In this document: positions 1 to 7,220 of the stretch, one piece after another | Position numbering within the stretch: the first letter of the stretch is position 1 | How the letters are laid out: each line of letters starts with the position of its first letter | Source: Chloroflexota bacterium | GTDB lineage: Bacteria; Chloroflexota; Dehalococcoidia; SAR202; UBA11138 | DNA length: 9,906 nt | Assembly (NCBI GenBank): GCA_022566975.1 | Contig: JADFHV010000058.1 | Span: 1-9,906 of the forward strand | Direction of reading: 5' to 3' | Notes under the pieces: generated by a model | What the model was told of the DNA's origin: nothing | Databases searched by the model: none | The model's input: only the letters and a program-made list of their open reading frames with translations | Translations under genes and position numbers: made by a program

Positions 1-152
1 CACCGTCAGGTTGTAAACGCGCCCGCGGGAAGGTTGATTTCGTCGAGTCCTGCTGACGCATTGGCCGCAACCAGCGCATCTCTGAGCGAGCAATCAGAAT
101 TGCACGTCCCGTCGAAGGTGTCATCCTGAGTCGTGACCTCAAGAATCGGGTT
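1..152 (-). pseudogene. CSLREA-domain protein fragment, frameshifted and cut at both ends
   Basis: Read on the minus strand, about 45 codons match the CSLREA domain found near the N-terminus of large secreted or surface proteins of Chloroflexota and other bacteria. The order is a strand ILEVTT, then DDTFDGTC, the core CSLRDALVAANA, and DEINLPAG. In this family LPAG is normally followed by a short beta strand such as TYTLTI. Here the frame hits TGA four codons after AG. Adding one base near 18-27 would instead give RVYNLTV, which fits the family, so one base appears lost (mutation or sequencing error). No signal peptide precedes the domain: the open frame upstream (to 266) is not family-like and overlaps a plus-strand coding segment. 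The rest of the protein would lie left of the window. The family match is clear; whether the gene is expressed cannot be told. Confidence 0.6.
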
Positions 153-1044
153 CGCTGACACGTTGGACTCGTTCGATGTGAACTCGACGCGCACTGCTGT
201 CGATCGGGCAGAAGCGTGGCAACGGCGTATGGAGATCAACGGCACGTGGGTTCCGCAATTCATCAAAGCCGTTGCCTTCAGTGATCATCCGGTGGTTCGT
301 CGAGCCGTCATGCGGGTGCTCAACAGAACAGATGACCCATCGATTTTCCACGAATGTCTTACCGAGTCAGTAGTGAGGGTCGAACCCGAACGCACATTCG
401 AGAGAATGAAGGACATCGTGTCCGCTCCGCCGCTTGATGAGCAGGGGCCATTCGGTGGCGAATACCAGACGCTCCGGGCTGCAGCTCGGTTCTTTCCTGA
501 TCGATCGCGTCCGCTTTTTGATCTTTATCTCTCACACGACACTTTGCAGTGTCGACGGGCCGTTATCCACGCACTTAACAAGCCGGAGCAACCCGTGCCA
601 TGGGCAGTCCAGTTCCTTGAGCCACTACTCGATGATCGAACCGACACCGGTTGGCAGTATGGCCCGGACTACGACCGCAAGCCGATCCGTATCTGTGATG
701 AGGCCGCGAAAATCCTCGCCGCGCACTACGTGGAGGGCGCGCTGTTCAAATACGAGCAGAATCCGGAGTATCTGGACACCCAGATCGCCAAGCTGAAATC
801 CATGCTGGCGGGCGAGGAGGTGACCTTCGAGGTGGAGGCCACTGCGTTTCTGCCGCATCAGGTCAGGCGGATGGCGGGAGCCCTGGTGGATGTGGCACGT
901 GGCAAGATGTCGATGGACGAACTGAGAGAGATATTGAACGGGGCCTCCGGTGGCCGCGTGGCGCATTCTCTGCCGCCGCAGGGGCTGTGCCTGGTCAGCG
1001 TGAGCTACGCGAACTTCCCTCCAGATGGGGGTGAAACTCGATGA
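133..1044 (+). CDS. Chimeric ORF: HEAT-repeat-like protein fused in frame to TruA C-terminus
   Basis: This 303-residue open frame (GTG start) joins two unrelated pieces. Residues about 26-224 are helical and HEAT-like: repeated motifs such as [14 protein letters not shown] and [13 protein letters not shown], then CDEAAKILA and [11 protein letters not shown], which resemble the closing helices of HEAT-repeat scaffold proteins. From about residue 226 to the end it is pseudouridine synthase TruA ([20 protein letters not shown], then [13 protein letters not shown]). HEAT proteins have no single activity; this one probably binds other proteins. The first ~25 residues overlap an antisense CSLREA fragment and are unlikely to be native, so the HEAT gene also seems cut at its N-terminus. 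Hand-counted GC in three lines of the HEAT part is about 53-58%, against about 67-72% in lines from rpsI and the dtxR-like gene. The stop overlaps the rplM start (ATGA). I doubt it makes a functional TruA. Confidence 0.6.
   Translation: MTSRIGFADTLDSFDVNSTRTAVDRAEAWQRRMEINGTWVPQFIKAVAFSDHPVVRRAVMRVLNRTDDPSIFHECLTESVVRVEPERTFERMKDIVSAPPLDEQGPFGGEYQTLRAAARFFPDRSRPLFDLYLSHDTLQCRRAVIHALNKPEQPVPWAVQFLEPLLDDRTDTGWQYGPDYDRKPIRICDEAAKILAAHYVEGALFKYEQNPEYLDTQIAKLKSMLAGEEVTFEVEATAFLPHQVRRMAGALVDVARGKMSMDELREILNGASGGRVAHSLPPQGLCLVSVSYANFPPDGGETR
808..1044 (+). pseudogene. truA: tRNA pseudouridine synthase A, C-terminal remnant
   Basis: About 70 codons at the end of the chimeric frame match the C-terminal part of TruA, which converts uridines 38-40 of tRNA anticodon arms to pseudouridine. 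Visible family blocks are [20 protein letters not shown] (the common form is FxxxAxxFLxHMVRxxxG) and [19 protein letters not shown] complete TruA is about 245-270 residues. The N-terminal two thirds, with the catalytic aspartate in the GRTDAGVHA block, are absent and replaced by HEAT-like sequence. The position directly before rplM-rpsI is the normal bacterial order, so this is the resident truA, cut at about position 808. The rplM Shine-Dalgarno-like GGGGGTGA lies in its last codons. As it stands it cannot be catalytic. Confidence 0.8.
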
Positions 1045-1574
1045 CGATCAACACTAAGCCGTACCGGACCAGGGCGTCCGATTTGAACCCGCTGTGGCAC
1101 GTTATAGACGCGGATGGGAAGACGCTGGGCAGGCTCTCATCCGAGATAGCGGTGCTGCTCCAGGGCAAGCACAAGCCGATGTACGTCCCCTACCTGAACA
1201 CGGGCGACTTCGTCGTGGTGATCAACGCCGAGAAGGTGCGTGTGACGGGCAAGAAGCTTGAGCAGAAGATGTACTACCGGCACAGCGGCTATCCCGGCGG
1301 TCTAAAGGAGCAGACGCTGTCGAGCCTGATGGACAAGTCGCCGACGCGCGCCCTCAAACATGCCGTAAAAGGGATGTTGCCAAAGAACGCGATGGGGCGG
1401 CGGATGTTTGGCTGTCTGAAGGTGTACGCCGGAGATGCCCATCCCCACGAGGCCCAGGTGATAGCAAGCGAGAGGGCGAAGGCCGCCGAAACCGCTGAGA
1501 CTGCCGCGGAGCCCGAGGAGCCCGCGCCTCCGAAGCGAGCGACGGCCAGGACTACCAAAAGGAAGAGTGAGTAG
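1041..1574 (+). CDS. rplM: 50S ribosomal protein L13
   Basis: L13 is an early-assembly protein of the large ribosomal subunit that binds 23S rRNA. Residues 7-143 match the family throughout: [19 protein letters not shown] near the N-terminus, [41 protein letters not shown], and the signature [28 protein letters not shown] at about 109-136. The usual length is about 145 residues; this one has 177. The extra tail (about 146-177) is rich in Ala, Glu, Pro, Lys and Arg and looks disordered. The ATG overlaps the stop of the truA-derived frame (ATGA) and has GGGGGTGA 6-7 bases upstream, so start and coupling are well supported. It forms a two-gene unit with rpsI. Confidence 0.97.
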   Translation: MTINTKPYRTRASDLNPLWHVIDADGKTLGRLSSEIAVLLQGKHKPMYVPYLNTGDFVVVINAEKVRVTGKKLEQKMYYRHSGYPGGLKEQTLSSLMDKSPTRALKHAVKGMLPKNAMGRRMFGCLKVYAGDAHPHEAQVIASERAKAAETAETAAEPEEPAPPKRATARTTKRKSE

Positions 1575-1970
1575 TTGACCACCGACCACTACTACTACGC
1601 CACGGGGAGACGCAAGACGTCCGTGGCCAGGGTTAGACTGTACATGGACAGCGGGCCCACCGTTGTCAACGGGGTCCCGATGGAGGAGGCGTTTCCCTGG
1701 GACTCGTGGCAGCGTATCGTGACGGAGCCTTTCCGGGTGGCCCAGGGGGCCGGGCCGTTCAGGGTGGTCGCGAAGCTGAACGGGGGTGGAGTCGTGAGCC
1801 AGGCAGGGGCCCTGAGACACGGCATCGCCAGGGCTCTGATAGTGGCCGACCCCAACCTGCGGCCGGCGCTGAAGCGGGCCGGGCTCCTGACTCGTGACTC
1901 GCGGGAGAAGGAGCGCAAGAAGTACGGGCTCAAGAGGGCGCGGAAGGCGAAGCAGTACACCAAACGGTAG
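1575..1970 (+). CDS. rpsI: 30S ribosomal protein S9
   Basis: S9 is a small-subunit head protein whose C-terminal basic tail reaches the P-site tRNA. The 131-residue product has the expected N-terminus YYATGRRKTSVARVRL (8-22), VNGVPMEEAF, the S9 signature GGGVVSQAGALRHGIARAL (70-88), and the basic ending KYGLKRARKAKQYTKR with a terminal arginine. Its length is normal for the family. The start is TTG, placed immediately after the rplM stop (TAG then TTG with no gap). The next plausible start would remove conserved residues, so TTG is the supported choice. AGGA-containing purines lie about 11 bases upstream. The direct abutment suggests coupled translation with L13. Confidence 0.97.
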   Translation: MTTDHYYYATGRRKTSVARVRLYMDSGPTVVNGVPMEEAFPWDSWQRIVTEPFRVAQGAGPFRVVAKLNGGGVVSQAGALRHGIARALIVADPNLRPALKRAGLLTRDSREKERKKYGLKRARKAKQYTKR

Positions 1971-2112
1971 AGAGGCTGCTCCTCCAGTCCCCCAGGTGGG
2001 CGACGGCCGTCTCCAGGAGCGAGACGCCGATATCCGCGCTCGGCTTCCGTTTGGCTGACCATAAGTGCCCTGGTAGCGTCCAGACCGACCTTTCGCCTTA
2101 GCGGCTGCGTTC

Positions 2113-2841
2113 ATGGCCACGCCTAAGTCCCCCAACAGAAAGACGCGCTCCAACGAGCCCCGCCTATCGATGGGGACGGAGAACTACCTGCTTTCCATCT
2201 TCCGGCTCCAGGAGCAGGACGTGCGCGTGACTGTGACTCAGCTGGCGGAGCACCTGAAGACACTGCCGTCCGACGAGGGGCTGGGGACTTCACTGCCGTC
2301 GGTGGGCGGTATGATCCGTCGCATGGTGCGCGAGGGTCTGGTGGAGGCGACGCCCAACAAGGACGTAGTGCTCACGTCCAAGGGCCGTAAGTCCGCCGAG
2401 AGCGTCGTGCGTCGTCACCGGCTGGCGGAACGAATGGTGGTGGACCTCCTGGGGCTGGATCTACAGGACTCTCACGTCGAAGCTCACCGGCTGGAGCACG
2501 CCATCTCTCCTCAGCTGGAAGAGAAGATCGTTGCCCGGCTGGGGAATCCCACGACGTGCCCATTCGGTCACCCGATCCCGGGCAGCGGGTACGTGGCGGA
2601 CAAAGGCTCCAGGTCTCTGGTCGGGTCGCGGCCTGGCCAGAAGCTGGTGATAGACCGGGTGCCGGAGGACGACCAGGCCCTGTTGGAATACATGGTGGGC
2701 GTCAAGCTGATCCCTGGGCAGGCGGTGCAGGTGAAGGAGATCGCTCTGTCCAGGGGAGTGATCACGCTGCTGTGTGACGGGGCCGAGGTGGTGTTCAGCT
2801 ACGACGTGGGGACCAAGATCCGGGTGAGGCCGGCGGAGTAG
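2113..2841 (+). CDS. DtxR/MntR-family metal-dependent transcriptional regulator
   Basis: Proteins of this family bind Fe(II) or Mn(II) and then bind operators of metal-uptake or storage genes. The 242 residues show a winged helix (about 20-90, with TENYLLSIFRLQE and LPSVGGMIRRMVREGLVE), a dimerisation and metal domain (about 91-158, with RRHRLAERMVVDLLGL, SHVEAHRLEH and CPFGHPIPG), and a C-terminal SH3-like FeoA domain (about 167-240). By alignment from memory with DtxR, the ancillary site is kept (H102, E106, H121). In the primary site E128 and H129 are kept, but the Met10/Asp8 position is N24 and the Cys102/Glu99 position is H125. An extra basic N-terminus of about 18 residues precedes the family start. 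No clear Shine-Dalgarno is seen; ATG at 2170 is an alternative start. It is convergent with the respiratory operon; targets are unknown. Confidence 0.9.
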   Translation: MATPKSPNRKTRSNEPRLSMGTENYLLSIFRLQEQDVRVTVTQLAEHLKTLPSDEGLGTSLPSVGGMIRRMVREGLVEATPNKDVVLTSKGRKSAESVVRRHRLAERMVVDLLGLDLQDSHVEAHRLEHAISPQLEEKIVARLGNPTTCPFGHPIPGSGYVADKGSRSLVGSRPGQKLVIDRVPEDDQALLEYMVGVKLIPGQAVQVKEIALSRGVITLLCDGAEVVFSYDVGTKIRVRPAE

Positions 2842-3000
2842 AGTCACGCGGCGTTGGTCCGGTCGTCGTGGTGTCTTAGCCAGGTCTGCCGTCGTCCCGA
2901 ACCTGTTCCCGAGTCGTCGGTTGGTTTGTGCTCCCCGGGATAACATCGGCACCGACGTGTGCGTCCAGGGCGCTTCGGGAGTAATGTTGCGGTGGCGTGG

Positions 3001-3693
3001 CTAACGGCCGATCTGGCCTCGAAGGTACTGGACCAGCGTCCAGCGCTCGTCCTCGGTGAGGAGCAGTCCGAACTGGGGCATGGGCGAGGTGGACCTGCGG
3101 TCTCGGATTCTGGCGGCGGCCCCCTGTCTTCCTCCCAGGGTGATGAAGCCGAAGAGGTCACCGTCGGTGGACCCCCTGGTGATGTCGGCGGTGAGATCGG
3201 CGGGCGTAGGCCCCTTGAGCCTCCCGTCGTCGGTCTTCGGCCAGAAGTTGAGGATCGCCCCATCGCCGGTCAGAGTTGGGCCGTGGCATACCTGGCAGTT
3301 GATGGAGTAGAGATGCCGGGCGTTGGCCGGGTCGTAGTCACGCACGGCGCGGTCCGGGATATCTAACGCGCCGTATTCGTCAAGGGAGGTGTAGCGGACC
3401 TCCTTGCCGGTGATGGGCACGGAGTCGCTAGGGGGGAGCAGCCTGGGCCCCTCCTGTGCCCTGAAGGACGGCTGGTAGTGCATCTCGGTGAAGATCTGGA
3501 CGGCGTTAGCGCCGGTCTCAGGGAACGCCGGGAGCTTGAAGTTTATTGAGTCGCCGACGTTTGCCTCGCCGGTGTGCGAGTTGTAGCAGGCGGCGGCCGC
3601 CAGGGTGAGGGTGGCTGCCGCGGCCACCACGATCAATGGCCCTGCCCTGGGAATCGCCCTCAGGGCTATCTTGATTTTCGTTAGAGCCCTCAA
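3001..3693 (-). CDS. actE: Monohaem cytochrome c, ACIII ActE-like
   Basis: A 230-residue exported c-type cytochrome. A basic N-terminus (residues 1-16) precedes a hydrophobic stretch (about 17-35) and Cys36 in LAAAACYNS. This looks like a lipoprotein signal, although the -3 residue is Ala rather than Leu, so the lipobox is imperfect. One haem site CQVCH (133-137) is present, and M205 in SPMPQFG is the likely distal ligand. The conserved final helix contains LTEDERWTLVQYLRGQIG. In ACIII, ActE is a lipid-anchored monohaem cytochrome passing electrons from the complex to an acceptor. Position as last gene after NrfD2 and ActD supports this role. The start is TTG, with AGGA seven bases before it; no in-frame ATG offers a signal peptide. 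The gap to actD is 73 bp. Confidence 0.85.
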   Translation of the reverse strand: MRALTKIKIALRAIPRAGPLIVVAAAATLTLAAAACYNSHTGEANVGDSINFKLPAFPETGANAVQIFTEMHYQPSFRAQEGPRLLPPSDSVPITGKEVRYTSLDEYGALDIPDRAVRDYDPANARHLYSINCQVCHGPTLTGDGAILNFWPKTDDGRLKGPTPADLTADITRGSTDGDLFGFITLGGRQGAAARIRDRRSTSPMPQFGLLLTEDERWTLVQYLRGQIGR

Positions 3694-3766
3694 GCTGTGT
3701 TCCTATCCAAGTCCTGGCACGGCAGATGGGACGGCGCCACCCAAGCCTGCTTTGCAGAGCGCGCCA

Positions 3767-4279
3767 TCATTCCCAGCCGCGGGTGATGTCCTCGGCGCCG
3801 GCCTGTCTTAGGACCTCCTCGGCCCTGCCAACGCGGTCCTCTTCGGTGGTTACGGCCACTCCGATGTAGCCTTCGGTGATTCTGGTGTCGTAGGCGCCCA
3901 TGAACAGCCGGGGCAGCCTGGACTCGAATATGACGCCGATGACGGTGAATATGATGGCGCCCAGCATGGTCCCCTCGTAGATGATGATGGTCATTGGTGG
4001 GATCCCGAGGATGGGCTTGCCGCCGGTCACCAGCGGGTAGGCCAGCTGTGTGCCGGCAGTCAGGACGATGCCGATGATAAATCCGCAGGCGGCGCCTATC
4101 AGTGGCCACCTGTAGAGCTTGTGGACCGGCTCTTCCTCACCGAAGGTCCCTTCTGGATAGGGGGTCCCGGTGAGGACCTCGTATTCGGCGGTGGTGTAGC
4201 CTGCTTCCCTTATGGAGTCCATGGCGTCGGCCGCCACGCTCTCGTCAGTGAACAGACCCAGAACGCTTCGCTTTGGCAT
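3767..4279 (-). CDS. actD: ActD-like DUF3341 membrane protein of ACIII
   Basis: A 170-residue protein. The N-terminal cytoplasmic-type domain (SVLGLFTDESVAADAMDSIREAGY, about 5-28) suits ActD, which reads as an alpha/beta fold judging when subunits approach. Two membrane helices follow at about 60-82 and 94-118, and a second alpha/beta stretch (about 135-165, with VAVTTEEDRVGRAEEVLRQAGA) ends in WE. In ACIII, ActD is a small membrane subunit beside ActC, with a structural role. The ATG at 4279 is preceded by AGAGG about eight bases upstream and lies 11 bases after the stop of the second NrfD gene, so coupling is likely. The same frame stays open far upstream, but that part is antisense to nothing real: it is an out-of-frame reading of the NrfD gene. 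Order NrfD-ActD-ActE matches the canonical ActC-D-E order. Confidence 0.88.
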   Translation of the reverse strand: MPKRSVLGLFTDESVAADAMDSIREAGYTTAEYEVLTGTPYPEGTFGEEEPVHKLYRWPLIGAACGFIIGIVLTAGTQLAYPLVTGGKPILGIPPMTIIIYEGTMLGAIIFTVIGVIFESRLPRLFMGAYDTRITEGYIGVAVTTEEDRVGRAEEVLRQAGAEDITRGWE

Positions 4280-4290
4280 CGGAATACCTC

Positions 4291-5661
4291 TTATTCTCGG
4301 ATGGACGCCGGGACCGTGCGTCGGCCGATCTTTATCTCGTCGCGTACGACCATTCCTTCCTTGATGTCGAAGAGCGGGATCAGGGGAAAGACCTTGGCGA
4401 ACATCAGAAGACCCAGCGCGACGAATGCGAAGGTCTCCGCGACGATCAGGATCTCGATGATACTGGGATGATAGGTCCCCCAGTCGAAGGTCAGGGGCGT
4501 CTTCCGCGCCAGGCCCGGAACAATGATCAGGAAACGCTCCAGCCACATGCCGATATTCACCAGGACGGTGGTGAAGACTATCCATTTGGCGTTGCGCCGC
4601 ACGTTCTTGAAGAGCCAGAGCGGTACGGGGATGAAGTAGGCGGTCATGAGGAACACGATAAAAAGGGATACCCAGGGCCACTCGAAGAGCTGCAGCTCCC
4701 GGAGCGCGATCTCGGCGCTCTCCAGGGTGTAGAGGGCGAAGACCCACTCGAGGAAGAAGAAGAAGAGCCAGGTGGTGGCCACTACGATCAGCAGCCTGCC
4801 GATGGCGTCGAAGTGGTCCGGGCGAATGATCTTGCCCCAGTTCCAGAGCCAGACCATGAGGGCCATTATCATGGCTACGGCGGAGACTCCGGAGTGAATG
4901 GCGCCGATGATGAAGTAGGGGGCGAATATGGTGGAGTGCCAGCCGTCGACACCTATGGTGACTGCGAAGTCCCATGAGACGATGCTGTGCACCGAGACGA
5001 ACACCGGCAGTACCAGGGCGGAGAGTAGGATACCGGCCACCGCCTGCATCCTCCACTGCCTCGGGGTGCCCCTCCAGCCCATGCACATGGCGCCGTATAC
5101 CTTGCTGACCATGCCTGTGGTGCGGTCTCTGATTATGGCCAGGTCCGGCAGGAGGGCCACGAAGACGAAGAGGGAGCTGGCGATCAGGTAGGTGCCGACG
5201 GCGCTTGGGTCCCAGACGAAGGGTGAGCGTATGTTTGGCCAGACGCCTCTGCCGAAGTCGTACGGGAAGACCCAGAAGTCCCGCCAGGGCCGCCCTACGT
5301 GGAACAGCGGCGTGTGCATCGCGGCCATCAGGGAGAAGACGGTGAGGACCTCGGCGGCGCGGGTGATGGGCCGGCGCCACTCGGCCTGGGTGAGCCGCAG
5401 GATGGCGGAGATCATGATGCCGGCGTGGCTGATGCCGATCCAGAAGACGAAGTTGGTCATGAAGAAGCCCCAGAAGACGGGGCGGTTGAGCCCGGTGACG
5501 CCGATCCCTTTGTTGACCATGTAGCCGAAGGAGCCCAACCCGGTAAAGACGATCAGTGTCAGGATGCCGACGGCGCCCAGCCACCACTTTGGCATGCCGA
5601 GGACACCGGCGAGAATGCTGTCGTTGACCTCTTTCTGGGTTAGCTGGATGTGTTCTTGCAT
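4291..5661 (-). CDS. actC: NrfD/PsrC-family membrane subunit, ActC-like
   Basis: A 456-residue polytopic protein with about ten predicted helices (roughly 28-50, 62-90, 104-121, 155-175, 206-226, 245-271, 288-310, 329-350, 360-381, 401-428). Family blocks include FWGFFMTNFVFWIGISHAG (63-81), AEWRRPITRAAE (93-104), LFHVGRPWRDFWVFPYD (119-135), GWHSTIFAPYFIIGAIHSG (240-258) and WLERFLIIVPGL (373-384). NrfD proteins exchange electrons between membrane quinone and an iron-sulfur partner; in ACIII, ActC is the quinol-oxidising subunit. The following actD- and actE-like genes identify this copy as the ActC equivalent. It is homologous to, but clearly different from, the other NrfD gene upstream. 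The ATG has no obvious Shine-Dalgarno, and a 75-bp repeat-bearing gap separates it from that gene. Confidence 0.9.
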   Translation of the reverse strand: MQEHIQLTQKEVNDSILAGVLGMPKWWLGAVGILTLIVFTGLGSFGYMVNKGIGVTGLNRPVFWGFFMTNFVFWIGISHAGIMISAILRLTQAEWRRPITRAAEVLTVFSLMAAMHTPLFHVGRPWRDFWVFPYDFGRGVWPNIRSPFVWDPSAVGTYLIASSLFVFVALLPDLAIIRDRTTGMVSKVYGAMCMGWRGTPRQWRMQAVAGILLSALVLPVFVSVHSIVSWDFAVTIGVDGWHSTIFAPYFIIGAIHSGVSAVAMIMALMVWLWNWGKIIRPDHFDAIGRLLIVVATTWLFFFFLEWVFALYTLESAEIALRELQLFEWPWVSLFIVFLMTAYFIPVPLWLFKNVRRNAKWIVFTTVLVNIGMWLERFLIIVPGLARKTPLTFDWGTYHPSIIEILIVAETFAFVALGLLMFAKVFPLIPLFDIKEGMVVRDEIKIGRRTVPASIRE

Positions 5662-5693
5662 TTTGCTATTCGGCTCGCGAATGTCCGGCGGTC

Positions 5694-5731
5694 GTCTCCC
5701 CTGTTCGACGGGGGAGTGTTAGAGAGGGGGT
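5694..5731 (+). repeat. G/C palindromic repeat copy inside the operon
   Basis: CTCCCC (5696-5701) pairs with GGGGAG (5711-5716) around an 8-base loop. It is followed by TTAGAGAGGGGGT (5719-5731), the same 13 bases that follow the hairpin at 9408-9428. The repeat fills most of the 75-bp gap between the two NrfD genes. It may be a mobile-derived REP-like element, or it may tune mRNA stability between the genes. A shorter remnant, TAGAGAGGGG, lies at 7169-7178 in the next gap of the operon. Confidence 0.6.
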
Positions 5732-5736
5732 AAAAC

Positions 5737-7161
5737 TCAGTCGGGTCTTCCCAAGACCATGACCTCCGTGCGATGGAATCGCTTGTGGACCTTGTATAGC
5801 AGAAGCTCCTTCTGCTCCCAGATGTTGATCACCGGAAACAGGCGCGTTCCGAGCAAGTAGACGAGTATTGAGCCTGAGATGGCGCCCACGATGATGAATA
5901 TGTCGGCCACGTCGGGCATGCTCGAGGCGGGTATGAGGTCGGCGCTGAGCTGGTGCTTGTCCACCGACGAGTCGCCGATCCCTGGGATCGAGTACCCGGC
6001 CACGTAGAGCCTGATCCGGTCGAGAAGGGTCCCGATCAGCACCGATGTGGCGATCAGTGGCGGTCCCCACAGGCTCTTGCGCAGGGGGTTCCACATCATG
6101 GTGAACAGCGGCACGACGAAGTTGAGGATGAAGGCCGCCATAAAGATAGGCTGGTAGGGGCCCTTTATCAGCAGCTCCAGCACGGCCCGCTCGTTGGGCT
6201 TGTTGCCGTACCAGAGGACGTTGAAGCTGGAGAACCAGAACCAGAACCAGAGCAGGGACAGTGCGAAGAGGAGCTTGCCGAGGGCCCACATCTGGTCCAG
6301 GGTGATGTAGTCCTTGTAGCCGCCGAACTGGCGGAGGAAGAACATGGTCAGCAGCATCGTCGCGACGCCCGCCTGAAGGGCGTTGGCGGCGTGAGTGACG
6401 GGGAAGAGGGCGTCTATCCAGCCGGGGACCAGCGTCATCAGGAAGTCGACGCTGATCAGGAAATGGACGAAGACGAGCATCATGAAGTAGAGGGCGCCGA
6501 GAGTACCAGTCCGATGGTAGAGCATATTCCACTGGGCGGATGTACCGTGCCAGTTCGGCGCGAGGCGCCGGCCCCAGCGCTGGCGCCAGCCGGTCGAGTT
6601 GTCCCTCATGGATGCCAGGTCCGGCAGTGCCGAGACCCACAGCAGGGCCAGGCCAGTTATGACGAGGAAGACGAGCGCGGCCGTGGCCCAGATGTGCGGC
6701 GAGTAGACCGGAACGCCGGCGAATTCGCTGGCAGGGTCGGTACTGAAGAACCACAGGGTCCTGCGCTGGTCCTCGAGGCTGGGCAGGACCCAGAGCAGAG
6801 GTATGAACAGCAGGAGGTTGAAGAGCCCCACTAGAGTCCAGAGCTCGGCGGCCCGGGATATGGGACGCCTCCAGTGGCCCTTGGTCAGCCTCGTGGCGAT
6901 GGCTACTATAGGGGCCGCCTGGGCCGTAGTCAGGATGAAGGCGAACACGGCCGCATAGTAGCCCCAGACGGCCGTATCGCTGACGCCGTCGGAGAGGCGC
7001 ATGACGAAGCCGATAATGCCGAGAACGAAGAGGACGCCGAAGAGGGCTACCGCCCGCCAGAAGAGCCTTCCGGTGGTCTGGTGGCGCGCCAGCAGGTCGC
7101 GGTCGATGTCCGCCCTCGCGGCGACTCTGCCGTTTTGCGCTGTGGTTTCGCTGGTAGCCAT
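5737..7161 (-). CDS. NrfD-family membrane subunit, second copy (ActF-like position uncertain)
   Basis: A 474-residue polytopic protein with about ten predicted helices (roughly 34-53, 66-90, 107-126, 156-179, 218-243, 259-277, 293-317, 335-357, 366-385, 419-442). It shares with the downstream NrfD protein the block HWRRPISRAAELWTL (96-110; the other has EWRRPITRAAEVLTV) and LPDLASMRD (179-187). The two are therefore homologues, but much of the sequence differs: this one lacks the LFHVGRPW block and has a charged C-terminus, about 445-474. ACIII has two NrfD-type subunits, ActC and ActF; since the other copy fits ActC, this may be the ActF counterpart. However, ActF is usually encoded after ActE, whereas this gene sits right behind the iron-sulfur gene. 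The ATG is clear but has no strong Shine-Dalgarno; the gap to the upstream gene is 59 bp. Confidence 0.87.
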   Translation of the reverse strand: MATSETTAQNGRVAARADIDRDLLARHQTTGRLFWRAVALFGVLFVLGIIGFVMRLSDGVSDTAVWGYYAAVFAFILTTAQAAPIVAIATRLTKGHWRRPISRAAELWTLVGLFNLLLFIPLLWVLPSLEDQRRTLWFFSTDPASEFAGVPVYSPHIWATAALVFLVITGLALLWVSALPDLASMRDNSTGWRQRWGRRLAPNWHGTSAQWNMLYHRTGTLGALYFMMLVFVHFLISVDFLMTLVPGWIDALFPVTHAANALQAGVATMLLTMFFLRQFGGYKDYITLDQMWALGKLLFALSLLWFWFWFSSFNVLWYGNKPNERAVLELLIKGPYQPIFMAAFILNFVVPLFTMMWNPLRKSLWGPPLIATSVLIGTLLDRIRLYVAGYSIPGIGDSSVDKHQLSADLIPASSMPDVADIFIIVGAISGSILVYLLGTRLFPVINIWEQKELLLYKVHKRFHRTEVMVLGRPD

Positions 7162-7220
7162 TTCGTTCTAGAGAGGGGTTTTGAGAGCCCCGAGCCTCCA
7201 TACAGCCTGTGACCTATCCA

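Noticed and set aside
1971..2112. Possible promoter TTGGCT (2051) with TAGCGT (2074), and a GCTCCT/AGGAGC inverted pair, before the dtxR-like gene
   Set aside because: Matches to promoter consensus are about half, and the 6-bp stem has a loop of about 30 bases; not better than chance.
1302..2153. 283-residue minus-strand open frame opposite rplM and rpsI
   Set aside because: It is antisense to two certain ribosomal genes and has Arg/Pro/Leu-rich shadow composition.
2842..3000. Nested inverted pairs TCCCGAA (2895-2901)/TTCGGGA (2974-2980) and CGTCGGT (2915-2921)/ACCGACG (2951-2957) in the convergent gap, possible two-way terminator
   Set aside because: The arms are only 7 bp, the loops are long and there is no T-run; in GC-rich DNA such pairs arise by chance.
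4273..4977. Plus-strand open frames antisense to the respiratory operon (also 5299-5643, 5953-6834, 6874-7212)
   Set aside because: They are Glu/Asp/Gly-rich complements of membrane-protein codons with no family features; shadows of the minus-strand genes.
3767..5587. 606-residue minus-strand open frame spanning the NrfD and ActD genes
   Set aside because: Only the part from 4279 down is real (ActD). The upstream part is an Arg/His/Pro-rich out-of-frame reading of the NrfD gene.
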